Below are positions 51,601 to 64,000 of a DNA stretch of 64,000 bases, piece after piece. The stretch covers positions 62,001 to 126,000 of the forward strand of contig VZTG01004191.1 in assembly GCA_013397845.1 (NCBI GenBank), read 5' to 3'. Each line of letters begins with the position of its first letter. Positions within the stretch are counted from its first letter, which is position 1. Below the pieces are notes generated by a model. It was not told the origin of the DNA. It worked only from the letters and a program-made list of their open reading frames with translations, and searched no databases. Position numbers and translations under genes: made by a program. The DNA is from Melanocharis versteri (Eukaryota > Chordata > Aves > Passeriformes > Melanocharitidae).

Positions 51601-54600
51601 AATGACTTGCGACAATACTGAACGGAGTTCACTTGTTAAGAAGACTGAAAAGGGTGATACTGCAGCTAAAGTTATCTGAGTGATGATGGGGGAAGAGGAT
51701 GGAGAAAGGGAGCAAGAAGAACAAATGGGACTAAATATCAGTGGGAGATACTTAGTTTAGATTAGCTAAAAGGAAAGGTGGCACAGGCAGTTTCCAAGAT
51801 CTCTGAAACCAGATGTTTTAAGAAAGGAATTACATAACCACCTCTCTGGACAGGTTTGATTCTCCGTTGGGGAAGCAGATATGTCCCATCTGCTGTACTT
51901 GATGTGCTTTTGTTATGTTTTCTGTGATATAATTTTCTTTTGCAATATTCTGTGATTTTTATTCTTTTTGACGTGCACATTTTTTGATGTGAACAATTTC
52001 TAACAACAAAAGTGAAATGAATCTGCTGGTGACATCTTACTAAATAATTGAAGTCATTCTTCTCATGATATGACACAAACGTGTCCTACAAGTCATTCTG
52101 AAGAATTGTGGAGGGAAAAAAGTAGTGGGGATGAAGAGTGTTTACAATTATTGCTAAGGTTGTTATGAAGGAGCAATTATTCACAACTAAAAAGAAGTTT
52201 CATAGAAGCAGTGATTACTACAAAGCAGTTAATGGGCTTCAGAAAAGGGGGATTAAACTGGTCCATTTTCAGCTTTGTAAGTTTCCTGTGAACATTCTAA
52301 AAACAAATGAAATTGGTCTTTTACCAATTGACTCTTCTTTCCCTGCCAGTTTGTTGACACTTAGAGCCCTTTGCTCCACAAGGAACGAGAATACAATTGG
52401 TCTAGTACATGGTCTTTAATTGAATTGACTATTTTGCCCTGCTGTTCAGGGAATTGATAAATTGCTACAACCTTCTGTTCTGAAAGTTAGTGGGGGGTTT
52501 TTGTCTTTTGCTTTAGGAATAGAAAGAATGTATGAAAAGAATAGCACTCAGAGCTGGTTAGAGATATCACTGGACTTTTTTTGACTAATTGTATTATTGC
52601 AGTCTTAGTTCTGTGAAATATTTTAGAAATTAATCAGTGGTTACTGTCATTTCTTTTTTTAGTTTAATCATGCAGGTAAAATAAACTTCCATATTCAATG
52701 TGCCACTTGTGGTGGAATATAACTGAGTGTTTTGAACTTTCAGTAGCAAAGTTATTTCTTTGATCTGAAAATATTGCAAAGGAGAATCTTTTTCTTGACC
52801 ACTTAATGTGAACATTAATACATTAACATTTCTGTAAAGGGTAGTTGACCTGCACACACAAAATGAGTGACATTTTGTTATCAAACAGATTAAATGAAAT
52901 TCCCAAAGTTGTTATCTAATCAAGAAATTATGACAGGAGTCGTATTTTTTTTCCAACTCAATCAATGTTTTTGTTGATAATTGCTAATGCCCTGCCCCGT
53001 TTTTCTTCACAAAAATGTTTCCCACTTATCAGATTCTATAAGTCACAGATCATAACTACTTTTATGTTTTTTAGCATTTTTAATTCATCTGGATGTTTGG
53101 GTGCTAATTTTTAAAAGAGGTTGGGGCATCTGGGTACTCTCAATGACTTTTGTGATATCAGCCATTATTTATCTTTGATTTTATTTCATATCCTGTTATG
53201 AATAGATTCCTTACAGCTATTATAAAGCAGTGGAGAAAATTCAAGGCATTGCTGTGCCTGAAGACATGCACTGGGGATGTGCAAAGGGGCCACCCTCATT
53301 TGCTTCATAAAATCATCACATCAGCTTTGGAGAGCTCCTGTGGGGTTTGTGTGTCCTCTGTGGCTGAATCCATGGCAGGGTGTACTGGGGGATTTACTGC
53401 AAAATTTACGTACAAACCTACCTTTATGATTTTTTCCTTTACTTTAATCTCAATATGTAAATATTTTTTTAGTTATTAGTCAAAACTTTACACAAGTCAG
53501 CATAAAAACATGATTTAGTAAGTGATGGAAAGAAGCTTATTCTCAAAGAAGAGAAGCTATGTTATGCTGCTGAAAATGAAGGAATAGCTTTGATTACTTT
53601 TCTCAGTTTCTTATGTTTTTTTCCCCTGTTATGATGATTGTGGAAGTAAACTTTCATCTGTCTTTACATGAAATAACCATGTTTTTCAGCAAATTTTAAA
53701 ATGGGTATTTAGTCTGAGGAAAACAGTTGTACTGCCCTTGTGCACCAGACATTTTGGGGAGTTAACTGCCAAATATCCCGCTGCTGCAAGGGGTAATAGT
53801 TGATTAACCTCTGACCAAAGATAACTGTGTCCATCAGGATATACAGAAGCAGAGTTAAACTGTTTCATCATGCCTTGAAAATCTTTGCTTCACTGGGCTT
53901 TTAGTGTGCTCTGAGAAGATAAGGATGCTGTTGAAGGAGATTCAGAACTGCACATTAGAACTCAAAAGAGAAACACAAGCTCTTGGGGTTAAAGCTGAGA
54001 GGTTTCAAGAGGAGAACTAGAGTGGAGACTCCTTCAGGTCATATGCTGAGGTTGCTCTTATCCTGAAAAAACTTAACGGAAGAAAAGGAAAAATGTGGAA
54101 ATATGTAGAAAAAATATTATGAGGGTTGGTAAGAGGTATTGTCATTTTATTGATTGCAGTTTTTATAATTGAAATATCTTACAAGTCAAGTTAATTTCAA
54201 CTATTAAACTTATGTATTGGTAAAATTCAGTTTTGGGATTACTAAAAGTGCAGCTGTGAAGAAAATGCGTGATAAGCAAAGGAGTATTGTGTTTCTACCA
54301 AATGTGACTTTCAAACAGAACAGTCTTTTTCATATGTCCTTGTCTATTTTGGTTTTCATGTATGCTGACAGTTCTGCTGCCTAACAGTGTAAACTGTTGC
54401 TCTGTTTCATCCTTCTTTTTGCAGAGATAGCTGATATGAAATGCATATAAAATACCTTGTGAAGAGCCTTGAACTGACCCAAAATTCGTTGAGATCAAAA
54501 CCATAGACAGTGTTATTTTTATATAACTAAGTGTAGTATATTCAAAAATATGTATTCGGATTTTAAATCCTAATTAGTGCTGTGATTTTATTTTTGTTTC

Positions 54601-56520
54601 AGTTTCAGAGATTCCAAGTGTAAGACATTGATACCATTGGGTTCCATCTCGCAAAGTAGTCAGGCTGATCTATTGGCACCTCCTAGTCATCAAGGAAATT
54701 TTCAAAGCAAAGTTTAAGCACTTAAAATTCTATGTTCTAATTCCAGATTTCTGTAATAACATGGTCCCATATTTATGTACATATTTATTCCCTCAGTGAA
54801 GCATTCGAATATTCAGAAACAAGAAGAACAAAGGAATTTTCTGTCTTCATCCGTCATCTTGCCTTCCAAAACAAAAGTCTCTTTAATCTTCTGGGCAGCA
54901 GTTGTGAATGTTTAGTGTAAAAAAAAAAAAATCCTTTTTGATTATTTTGTTTCCCCTTGAATCATCCCTTGCCTGTACAAACAGAATATTGGTAATTGCT
55001 CTGGTTTAAGCATCATTGTACTGTGTGTAGTTACACATCTACTTTTTCTAATCTGAAGTTACCTGCCAAAATCTTCTGAAAAAAAAAGTAGACTTTCTGT
55101 TATTTTACTGCCGTCAAATTAGCGTTTTTCTCTTCCCATCCCATCAATAGTCTTACTTCCATCCATTTTCTTTAGAGTTCCCTTTTCACACAAGCAAAGG
55201 GCGTTAAACATGAACATTTTTTAGTATTATTCCATTGATAAGAATAATTGTGATGTCCTGCCTGTCCTGAATCCAATCTGTAAACAGGCAAGAAAAGGAA
55301 ATTTATTTTCTCTTTCTCAGCTCTCCTCTCTGTTAGGAGTCCAAGCTGCCTTTCAGCAGCTGCTGTTCTGGGTGGTGCCCATCTCGTCAGCAGCACTGCT
55401 CCGCAGGGTGCTGCCAGCTACAGCATCCACAGCATCTGCTGGTTTGGCTTCTGCTGGAGCAGCACTGGAATGCTGGTTTTTTCTGTTTCTCCCCCTTAAC
55501 TTTTAAAGGGCTATTTTAATCATATTCTTTAAATTTGAGTAGAAATTCTTCCACTTGGGATATATGTGATGCAAACCTTCTAACTCAGCTTTTAAAAACA
55601 TTATTGTGTGTTTCTGTAGAAAACCTAGCTTTAGCTTTAGGGATCTTCTGTTAATTTAGGGTAGTTTTTTCATGTCTCTTCTGTATTTTGTTTTGAAACC
55701 CACATCATTAACTCATTATTCATGTCTCAATGAAAACAAATTCTTCCTGTGGTTGGGGGCTCTGATGAGTAGCCTGAGTATTGCATATTGATTACTCACG
55801 AATCGCTTTATATGTGAACTCCTTACTTTTGCTTTGTGATGCTACAGAAGGTATATTATCTTTTATAAAGGGTTGAGTGCAGTTAATAGAAAAAATGGTA
55901 TATGGAATTATTGTTCTTTTTATTCTCTCAAGAAAAAGGATAGGTGATGTTTGTTCAGTTAGGAAAAGCTAAACTGTATGGATTTATGAAGCCTATAGGA
56001 CATTCTGAGGCATTTTCAGAAAATGCTTTTCTGCTGACCTTGCATGAGACATGTCTGCCTGAAAAACTAGATTCATATGACACTAAAAGTTATAGATTTA
56101 AAACTATTTTTCCTCATCACACAACCATAAAAATTGGCTGCAAAGCAGCATCAGTTTTCTGCAATAGGCATTTACTAATCCTTCTTTCACCAGAACCAGA
56201 TTTCATTTAGTTACAAAACAGATTTAACTCTAAGCCTGAACTAATTTTTCACAAGGACTCCATCAGTATTCAAATAAACTTGTTCAACAACATTAAGGGT
56301 CTATTTTATTTAATACCTTCCCCATGCCTATTCTATTGTACTAGAAGTAAAATATGTTAGGAAATTGGTGGTAGGCAGAGGAAGATAATAAATTGAGAAG
56401 AGATAAACTGAGTGGCAGATACAGATATCTCAATCTGAATGTGGCCTGGTGGGTACATTTTCCTGATCCCATTTACTTTTCATTTATATATGTAAGTATG
56501 TATGCATATGTATATAAGGA

Positions 56521-56541
56521 GTATGTATGTATGTATGTATG
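56521..56541 (+). repeat. (GTAT)n microsatellite
   Basis: Five GTAT units follow a looser ATGT/ATAT-rich stretch starting near 56487. Confidence 0.92.
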
Positions 56542-56757
56542 CTCCTTTATGTAATTATTTCCATACATTTCCATATTCATTTCCCTTTACAAGTCAGGAT
56601 GACTTCAGTGTCAGAGCAGTAGATTGTAACAGTTCTGTTTATCTTGAGGTTAAATTAAGTCCGTCCATTTGGGTTGTTCCTATGGAACACTTTGCTGGTG
56701 AAATCATCATTTGTGGAATAGCATTATGTGGTTTAATGGATCCATCTGGATGATGGG

Positions 56758-57005
56758 ACAAGTTTTTCGTTGACACAAAACCAGGAGGAGGCTGAGATGT
56801 ACCAGGGGGCTGTGCTGCCATCCAGTAGGACCTGGAGGGGCTGGAGAAATGGGCTGACAGGAACCTCATGGAGTTCAGCAAAGGGAAGTGCAAAGTCCTG
56901 GACCCAGGAGAAAAAACCATGAGCCTTCTCTCTCCTGAGAAGGAGAAAGGTGACCTGGGCTGAGGTAGGCAGGGTGTCACCAGCAGGTCATGGGAGGTGG
57001 TTCCA
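56758..57005 (+). repeat. CR1 LINE fragment, forward
   Basis: GGGGGCTGTGCTGCCATCCA, GGACCTGGAGGGGCTGGAGA, GGAACCTCATGGAGTTCA and AAGTGCAAAGTCCTGGACCC match the 3' coding/UTR region of CR1 in sense orientation. A later piece reads CACCAGCAGGTCATGGGAGG. Internal sequence is missing between the two blocks. Unlike the other forward copies it lacks the ATTCTATG terminus, so its 3' end has been lost. Confidence 0.88.
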
Positions 57006-59690
57006 GGGGCAGAACTTACAATGTGTCTTGACTGTTTTCATGGCAGTTTTTAATTTCTTAGTGAATATTGCAGCATACAATTCTAACTAAATTGCCAAAT
57101 AATTATTCGAATCTACCTTTATAGCTTTAGTGTAAGTACAGCCATGTAATTAGCAAATGACAGTTACTGATAGGTTTATCCTGATTTTAATCATTCTTTT
57201 ATTTGTGAAAATTTGTTAAGTGCAGTTTCTCATAGTTTAGTTTTTACTGTTCACCTGCCTTGAAGTAAAGACCAGTAAGTACAATATAGGGAAAGTAGGG
57301 AAAAAGCCAGCTGACATTTTGGTGTATGTTTGCATGGTTCCTTACAGTGTCCTTTCATTGTGCTTTCACTCAGTACTGGAAGATCTCAAAAGCAAAAAGA
57401 TCAGAGAACTCTGTAAGGTCTCTGAGTGATAATCACGTGATAAAAAAATCTAAATTTCAAACATAAGTATCCTTCCCTCCTGAAGAGCAGCACTTGTAGC
57501 TGTATCTTTCACGAGGATAAGCCCATGTCAGTATGGCCTGTTGTATAAATTATGGAGTGCATTTCTAGTTCAGTTTGTTTGAAAAGGGAGAATTTTTTTG
57601 AATTCTGCAACATTATGGTGTAGAGTAGATTGGCATGGATACCAGATTTAATTTTATTAACATTGGTTTGCATGGTTCCTATTATTGTTCAGTTCTACCT
57701 TTGGGGAAAAAAGCTAACCAAAACCCTCCAAAACTACTGTAGCTTAAATATTAGTAACTTAAGAAACTTAAGTACTTTATATTCTTATGCAACAGTCTAC
57801 TAATCAACATTTATATATCACAGCTAAAATTGAATTAAATTAGATTGAAACTAAATTACAAGGTCTGAGTAAATTGGATTTGGTAATTTACTACTGAGTC
57901 AATCTGCAACTGATGTCATAATTTAGATTTGCCTCTTATGTGAAAATGATGCCAAGAATTATTCTTCCCTTTGCAGTTTCAATTTGTGAGCGTGAAGAAT
58001 AATGATCATGCTTGAAGTACAGAACTAGTAACTGGCCAGATGTTGATAATGAATGTGTAAAGATGCCACTGCAGGACTGCCAGCTCATCTTTCCTTGAAC
58101 TTGAGAGACAAAGCTGGGACTCAGTGGCTCTCATGAATGCTCAAAATAAGAGGTGTCTTACGGTTTGTGTACATAAAACAGACAAGATTCAAGATGTAGG
58201 AGAAATGTTGCAGATGTCGTATTTAGCTGTATTTATAATCACTGGTTTTTTATGCATTGTATGCTGCCTTGAGAGCTTTAAGGAATTTTTAGTTTCTGAC
58301 CACTGACCTGTTTATCATTTATCACCCTAAATTCTGACAGCTGGCTTCCAGAATGTGTGGGAAATAATTTTTATAGCAGGTGTTTGAGGATGAGGTCCAT
58401 ATCAACTTCTTTTTCTATTTTAGTTAGCTTTCAAAATGTATATTTCATTTTTTGAGTCCTAGAAAGGGATGGTTTGACGTGATTTCCTACTCTCAGATAT
58501 AAATCAGGAGACTGTTTTATTACATAAAAGCGTGGCTTGCATAAATGCACTCCATTTATGAAACCTCTTACATATTTAGGGAAATTTCATAATATGCCAT
58601 ATTACTGTGAGTTGTTCTTCCCAGCTGGAACAGCGGCCTTGGGCATGAAGCCACACAGTTGGGCAAAATAATGGCATCATTTTATAGCTTGATAATGGCA
58701 CCATTAGCACAAGATATTATCATATCACCTTTTTATGGATACTTATACTTTAAACCAAGCTCTGTTATATGACATAAGTGCAGCATTGGAACAGACTTCA
58801 AAAAATAAAGGTGCAATTTTTCTTTCAACAAGTTAAATATTGTAACATTTATGTAGCTATTATCTTTATAAAACAGTGAGCTTCTCCTTTGGATGTTAAA
58901 TAGAAAAATATATAGAAACCCAGCAATTTTGCATCTGAAATAGGTACTCAGGTGTAAGGTGTTTCTTGACCCATCGAGTGAGACTTTTACTCCCAGACAG
59001 ATGGATGAGAGCTCTGCTCTTGGCCAAATTGATGCAGTTTCTCATTCTTCCAGTCTGATGGAGCTGCTGGTGCTTTGGAGATTATACGAGGTGCAGGTTC
59101 AAAAAGTTAATTTTGAGTGTTCCAGAACTGAGATTTTTAGCTGTTGTCTCAGTTTGTAATTGTTGATCTGCTTACAGACTGCAGCCTCATCTTTGAACTC
59201 AGGCTCTGCTCCTCATAGCGCATCTCTGATTGCAATTAAAATGTGCAAGACCTACTCTCTTAGACAATCAGCCTTTTTATGACAGTTCAATCCACAGCAA
59301 TAAAGATTTCTGAGAAATTTTCTGTTCTTTAGTAGATCACTTTTGCCTATGGATGAACTACAAGTACTTTGATGTAATAATATTCAGTGGGGTAAATATC
59401 TGAAATGGCGAATATTAGTTATCACTATGGAAAGCACATTAGGTTTTGATTATTTTAAGGAGTATATTGTGCAATTTTATTACAATTTCTTCAAATAAAA
59501 TTTACTGCCTTCTTATCTGTTCAAAATTTGGATCCCAAACAATAGATCAATTGTTGCTTAAATACTTGATCTTGAAATTTGTCCGGCAGTTTGAGTTTAA
59601 AGTAGGAAACATATTTATGCTAAGTTGTATTGAAAGAATTTTGGAAAATTATTAAGATTTTCCTGTGATTTGAGAGTTTTGATTGCCTTT

Positions 59691-59876
59691 CACTCAGATT
59701 GGAATTCTTACCTTTCATATCCAACATCTTTAAGAGGTGTTCAGGTGGAATATTGGTATAATGACTTTACCCAGGAAACAGATCAAAACCTATCGGCCTT
59801 CAATAAAGAAGGAGTTGACCTGAAATTGCACTTGGGTTCTGATATCTTTGATTCCTATCAAGCTTTTAAATTATAG
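59691..59876 (+). other. Coding-like open frame after a splice-acceptor-like site
   Basis: TTGATTGCCTTTCACTCAG ends at 59690 and is followed by an open frame including VEYWYNDFTQETDQNLSAF, then a TAG stop at 59874-59876. AATAAA occurs at 60064-60069. The composition is hydrophilic and protein-like, but no family is recognised. The acceptor phase (one base needed from the preceding exon) does not fit the ATRNL1 exon ending at 36058. Confidence 0.15.
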
Positions 59877-60327
59877 CACAACAAATATTTGGTGACCTTG
59901 AAAAGTCACTAATATCTATAGATAGAATTTTAGTAGATAAGATGTAAAGGAAAACAAGGAGAATTTCTTGATTTCATAGGAAAAAGGCATCAGGAATATT
60001 TATGGTAGAGACTTGATTGAATATTGAGATGTTTTCATCCTTGGCATTAAGATTTTTTGTCACAATAAAGAAAAAGTTAAAAAGTAGTCAAAAATAAACA
60101 AGTTAAGAGCATAAATACTATAGCAGACAGCAATTTGTATTTTATATAGTCCTGACTGAAAAGGTGTACAAAGATTTTTTGGTAATACATTCATTAGGCT
60201 TCAATTTCAGAATGGCTAAAATCTCTCAGTTGGTTAATTTTGGAAGAATATTAAGCAGATTTGAACAATTAGCTTTGGTTTTTTTTAAGACCAACACTGA
60301 AAATGTGTCAATTAAGAATGAATAAAC

Positions 60328-60344
60328 TTTTTTTTTTTTTTTTA
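60328..60344 (+). repeat. Poly(T) tract
   Basis: A run of about 16 T follows GAATGAATAAAC and ends at AAAGACC, just upstream of a diverged CR1 piece. Confidence 0.8.
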
Positions 60345-60392
60345 AAGACCATTTAAAAACTGTAATAACTGTGGCTTGTTATTGTATTATCT

Positions 60393-60510
60393 CACACAGT
60401 GGTTGAGGCTGGAAGGAACCTCTGGAAGATGAAATGAATGGTATTGCCCAAAGGTGGAGTCATTGAGTAAATTCCACTTCCCAGTGCAATTCTTCAGGCC
60501 AATAATGAAA
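60393..60510 (-). repeat. Diverged CR1 fragment, inverted
   Basis: CACAGTGGTTGAGGCTGGAA, then GGAACCTCTGGAAGATG matches the start of inverted CR1 copies. The following 80 bp are less certain. Confidence 0.6.
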
Positions 60511-61017
60511 AGGCAGAGAAGTGCTCTTTACAAACTATGAACATTAGGCTGATGCTTCTGTAATAGCATGTTGCAGTAAATATATAGATTACGTTACATC
60601 AAAGTATTTCTCATCATTACCGGAACCAGGGCATTTCTTTCAGGAACTTTTGGTGTAGCAAACTTTGAATGTCTGTCAGTTTCTATCAAAATATCAGTTG
60701 GCACCTTTTATTCTTTTCTTGTGATATAAACAGATATTTGCAAGATGTATTTTATGCTTTAAAATTAATAAAAAGCATAATTGTCTTTGGTACACTCCAT
60801 GGAGAAGGTTAAGTTTCACTTGAGCTAGGTAGTATTTGTTGTTTCAAGTAAGCACTTTTAGCGTGGATGTCTCTGCACTTGCCAGCCTTGGGAAAATGGA
60901 GAGGAAATTAAATCTTTCAGAAATCCTTTTTCTGTCTTTTCTTCTGTTACTGACACAGAGGCCTAATAACCCATACTAACAACTGTGAGAAGGGAAATAA
61001 TCGTACTTACTTGTGGA

Positions 61018-61260
61018 GCCACAAAATAATTGGAGTTGGAATGGGCCATCTGGAGATTGTCTGACCCCCCAAAGCAGGGTCAGCTAGAGCATGTTGTCCA
61101 GGGCTTTGTTGAGTCAGGTTTTGAATATCTCCAAGGATTGAGAAGCAATACACAACCTGTCTGAGCAGCCTGCTCCAGTCTTCGATCCTCCTTGCAGTAA
61201 AAAAATATTTATTGTGTTTAAATGGAATTTCCTGTCTTTCAATTTGAACGGATTTAGGTT
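61018..61260 (-). repeat. CR1 LINE fragment, inverted
   Basis: CACAAAATAATTGGAGTTGG begins the piece, followed by GCAGGGTCAGCTAGAGCATG, TTGTCCAGGGC, TTTTGAATATCTCCAAGGAT and CTGCTCCAGTCTTCG. It ends near GGAATTTCCTGTCTTTCA. This is the reverse complement of the CR1 3' region, moderately diverged. Confidence 0.88.
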
Positions 61261-62889
61261 CAAGTTTAAAAAGACGATTGGTACATAAACCACTTTTAAC
61301 TTACAGTTTTTTTAAAAAATATTGTTGAGAATTATTTGTATTGAAAGAGTTTTGCAGTATAGAACATCGCATTTGTGGAAATCACTTGTAACCTTTGAAT
61401 ATGGTCACATGGTTTCGTTATACTGTTTCCCACTAGGCTATGTCAAGATTTCAGTAAACAACATAAATCAGCATTAAGCCCTCTACAGATGCATAAAATA
61501 ATTGCAAAAACCGCTCACTTCCAGTTAGAAACCAATTAAGCATTCGTTCTCAGAATTAATAAATATACAAATCACAAATTTTTTATACGTATGTCCTCAT
61601 CTCAGTGAAAACCATGAGTGTGTTCTCATTTGGAAAAAGGGTTGTTGCAATGAGTTGGGGAATTTCTGTAATCATTGAGGAAAAAACAACCCTTTTTGAG
61701 TGTAGCCAATGCATTTTGTTGAAGACATCTTTCTGCTGTATTTTTGTCCCAGAAACGTACTGAAAATCTTTCCTGGAATACTCTGAGGATATTTCTTACG
61801 AATGACTGTTGGCAAGATAGATACCTTTAAAATCTGTTCGTGAGAAATTCACCCTGCAGGGAGTAAAGAGTATGATTTTAATTTCTTCACTTTTTCAACA
61901 CCTTCCTGCACTTGAAGCCAGATAGTCTGAAATACCTTTTAAGGTATTTGTTCCTCTGTGACCTGCTCGTAGCTCTCTAAGAGAAGCCTGCTCAGACTTA
62001 TAGAGTGAAATAATTGGAGTTTGTCAAATATGATGATATTGTGGGAAAATATTTGGAGAAAGCTGCATTTTTTTATTTTCTAAAACTTTCCAGGAAATGT
62101 ATTTCAGGGTTAAACCAAGTTTTCACTTAATTTATTTATTTTTTTTAAAGCAGAACCTTTTTCTGTTTTTCAAATGTTGGGAAAGTATTTTTTCCTTTTA
62201 AGAGCTTCTCAAAACTGTTTTATGTTTTTTTTGGTCAAGCTCAGCCAAATTTTGAAAACTGGTGGCTATCGGAGAAAATAGCGACCTCAAATTTCCTGGC
62301 ATTCTGCAGACCCCTCCATACTTTGTCCTGAAATTTTGCCTAAAATCAATGTGAATAATTGATAATTTTATAAGTAGTTTCTTCCATTTCCTTCTGTGAT
62401 GTCTGATAACATGGGCACGTGTGTGTCTTTCCCTCAGCTGGTATATTTAATGTAATTTGTCTTGTTCTCTTATTAAAAATCTTGTAGGCGCTTAGTTTTT
62501 AAAATCAGTCTTTGAGCCCACAGCTGTCCACGCAGGACATGAACAGCTGCATTCTGTAGCTTTGATTTTTAGGAAACAAAGTTTTGTTGGAGGATTTCCT
62601 CGAATTTACCATATTGCGCTTTGAAAATGTTTCCCTGGTTAAGAGAAGAAATCATTTTTCTGAGGCATAGAGGAAGCCTGGAAGATACCTGATCTTTGCT
62701 AGACTTGCTCTTCCAAATAAGTTTGTTACTTATTGCCTTTCTCCCCTGCCGTATAGATTCAGAAGAGCAGATGAGGTGTTCCAGAATTCCAAAGTAAATG
62801 TCTATTTAACAGAAACTGAGTTTATCTTTCTGAATGTGGGTTTTTTGCATGTAGGATCTTTGCCCTGACTCATATACTTGTTTTGTCAG

Positions 62890-63071
62890 AAGATGATATT
62901 CGTTATTTTGAGATCAAATTCAGTTATGCAGACACTCTCTCTGTTCCTACTCAAATGAAAAGAATCTTGATAGCTGAACAATCACCCCCAAAAGCAGATC
63001 CTAACATTTCTGCCCTAAGTTGGGATGAAGTATTCAACAAGAGGAAGGAAAAAGCACAACCTATGTCTTGA
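62890..63071 (+). other. Coding-like candidate terminal exon, unidentified
   Basis: ATACTTGTTTTGTCAG ends at 62889. The open frame that follows begins DDIRYFEIKFSYADTLSVP and later contains ALSWDEVFNKRKEK, with TGA at 63069-63071. AATAAA lies at 63299-63304. Charged, varied composition and ordinary vertebrate codon choice make it look like real protein, either a last exon or a fragment of a retrocopy. It does not continue ATRNL1: read in phase after 36058 it stops early. I do not recognise the protein. Another open frame (62757-62863, different phase) lies just upstream. Confidence 0.25.
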
Positions 63072-64000
63072 CAGAGTGCAGGCCAGCATTGTAATTATGT
63101 AGGGCTCTTGAGAAGTATTTTCCTTTTTCTCTCTGAAGGCATGAAGTGCTCTAGCTGCAAAAGTGTTTATTTTCTATGGATTTTGATTTTGTTAAAGCTG
63201 TTCAACAGACAAATGGTTATTGTGGATTTGCACAAGCCTAATTAAACAATTAGAGCTTCTGGAAAATATACTGGGAAATCCAGTTTTTTCGAAGTGAAAA
63301 TAAAAACTACTCTCAGTGCTGATAACTTTGGATATTTGTTTTATTTTCAACAATAAGGCCTTTATGAATTAAGATAAATCTGACTGAAGTTCCTTGCTGC
63401 TTGTCCATGGGCTCATTCTGAGCTTTGCAGGTCACAGTTCTAGGTGATACATTTCATACAATACACTCTCATTTCTACATTTCAGTTATAAAACTTCTGG
63501 TACAAAGGCTGTAGTTCCATGGGAATGACTGTTGCCAGTTCCTATCAGTGTAGTCCAGCATGTCATTGCCAAAAAGTCAGCATGGTCTTGTTTATTGGCA
63601 AACAGTTTCAGCTAACCTGCTCTTTGGTTTTGCATCATTCTGAGTCTTCCTGAAACCCATCCACCTTTGCCAGCCTGATTTCTGCAAGTCGTTAAAAAGG
63701 TTTCTGCCATTTCCATTGCACATTTCTCTGCACTTTTTACAAATACTCTTCTGACTGTGACAGCATATCCTCAGTGATATATCAATGATACATCACCCTG
63801 ATTCTACAGAATGTACTACGAGGGTGAGTGAAGTCTCAAGCTGACAGTTGTATCTGCTTTTTCTTCAAATTTATTACAGTTTGCACTATAACAGGAGTTT
63901 CAAATGATGGATAAAAGTTAAGTGAAAGAGAGTAAAATTAACATAACAAAATTGAATCACAATTTATTCTGTTAATCCTCACAATTTAATTCTAATTTTT

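Larger units (their letters stand above)
36059..64000 (+). other. ATRNL1: Downstream ATRNL1 intron (partial, at least 27.9 kb)
   Basis: This begins with GTTAGT and reaches the window edge. No exon for the expected transmembrane helix and basic cytoplasmic stretch was recognised. It is the most repeat-rich part of the window, with CR1 fragments near 36227, 42051, 47953, 48620, 56758, 60393 and 61018. It also holds a minus-strand coding-like remnant at 39006-40637 and three acceptor-plus-open-frame candidates at 43139, 59691 and 62890. The rest is AT-rich sequence without visible features. Intron status rests on not finding the next constitutive exon by eye, so a short exon could have been missed. 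Confidence 0.75.

Noticed and set aside
53198..53479. 93-codon plus-strand open frame in a GC-richer patch
   Set aside because: No recognisable protein features and no supporting signals.

Overview
The window looks like intronic DNA of a bird, or less likely another sauropsid. It is AT-rich and almost free of long coding frames. Its recognisable interspersed repeats are CR1 LINE fragments, several ending in the ATTCTATG-type 3' tail typical of avian CR1. No operons, tRNA or rRNA genes, or CRISPR arrays were seen.

The one gene I can identify lies on the + strand: part of an attractin-family gene, best matching ATRNL1 (attractin-like 1). Four exons read through in a single frame with consensus splice sites: 13079-13131, 33930-34024, 34656-34734 and 35901-36058. 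They encode the last Cys-containing segment of the EGF/laminin-like region, then the membrane-proximal ectodomain up to the residues WPIKIQ. The transmembrane helix, the cytoplasmic tail and all upstream domains (CUB, kelch, PSI, C-type lectin) lie outside the window. The layout is: upstream intron (1-13078), a 53-nt exon, a 20.8-kb intron, three exons within 2.1 kb, then an intron of at least 27.9 kb running to the end.

The introns hold at least nine CR1 fragments. They also hold one probable 260-bp solo LTR (29251-29510) with TG...CA ends and a 5-bp target-site duplication, several microsatellites and homopolymer tracts, and a 32-bp-period tandem duplication. A minus-strand stretch at about 39006-40637 reads like a decayed protein-coding sequence in several frames, but I cannot name its parent gene. 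Three more places have a good splice acceptor followed by an open frame and a stop (43139, 59691 and 62890). The first would be in frame with the ATRNL1 exons and would give a truncated product without the membrane helix; this is inference only.

No clearly novel system was found. The items most worth checking are the minus-strand coding remnant, the candidate alternative terminal exon, the unexplained coding-like exon at 62890-63071 and the solo LTR.
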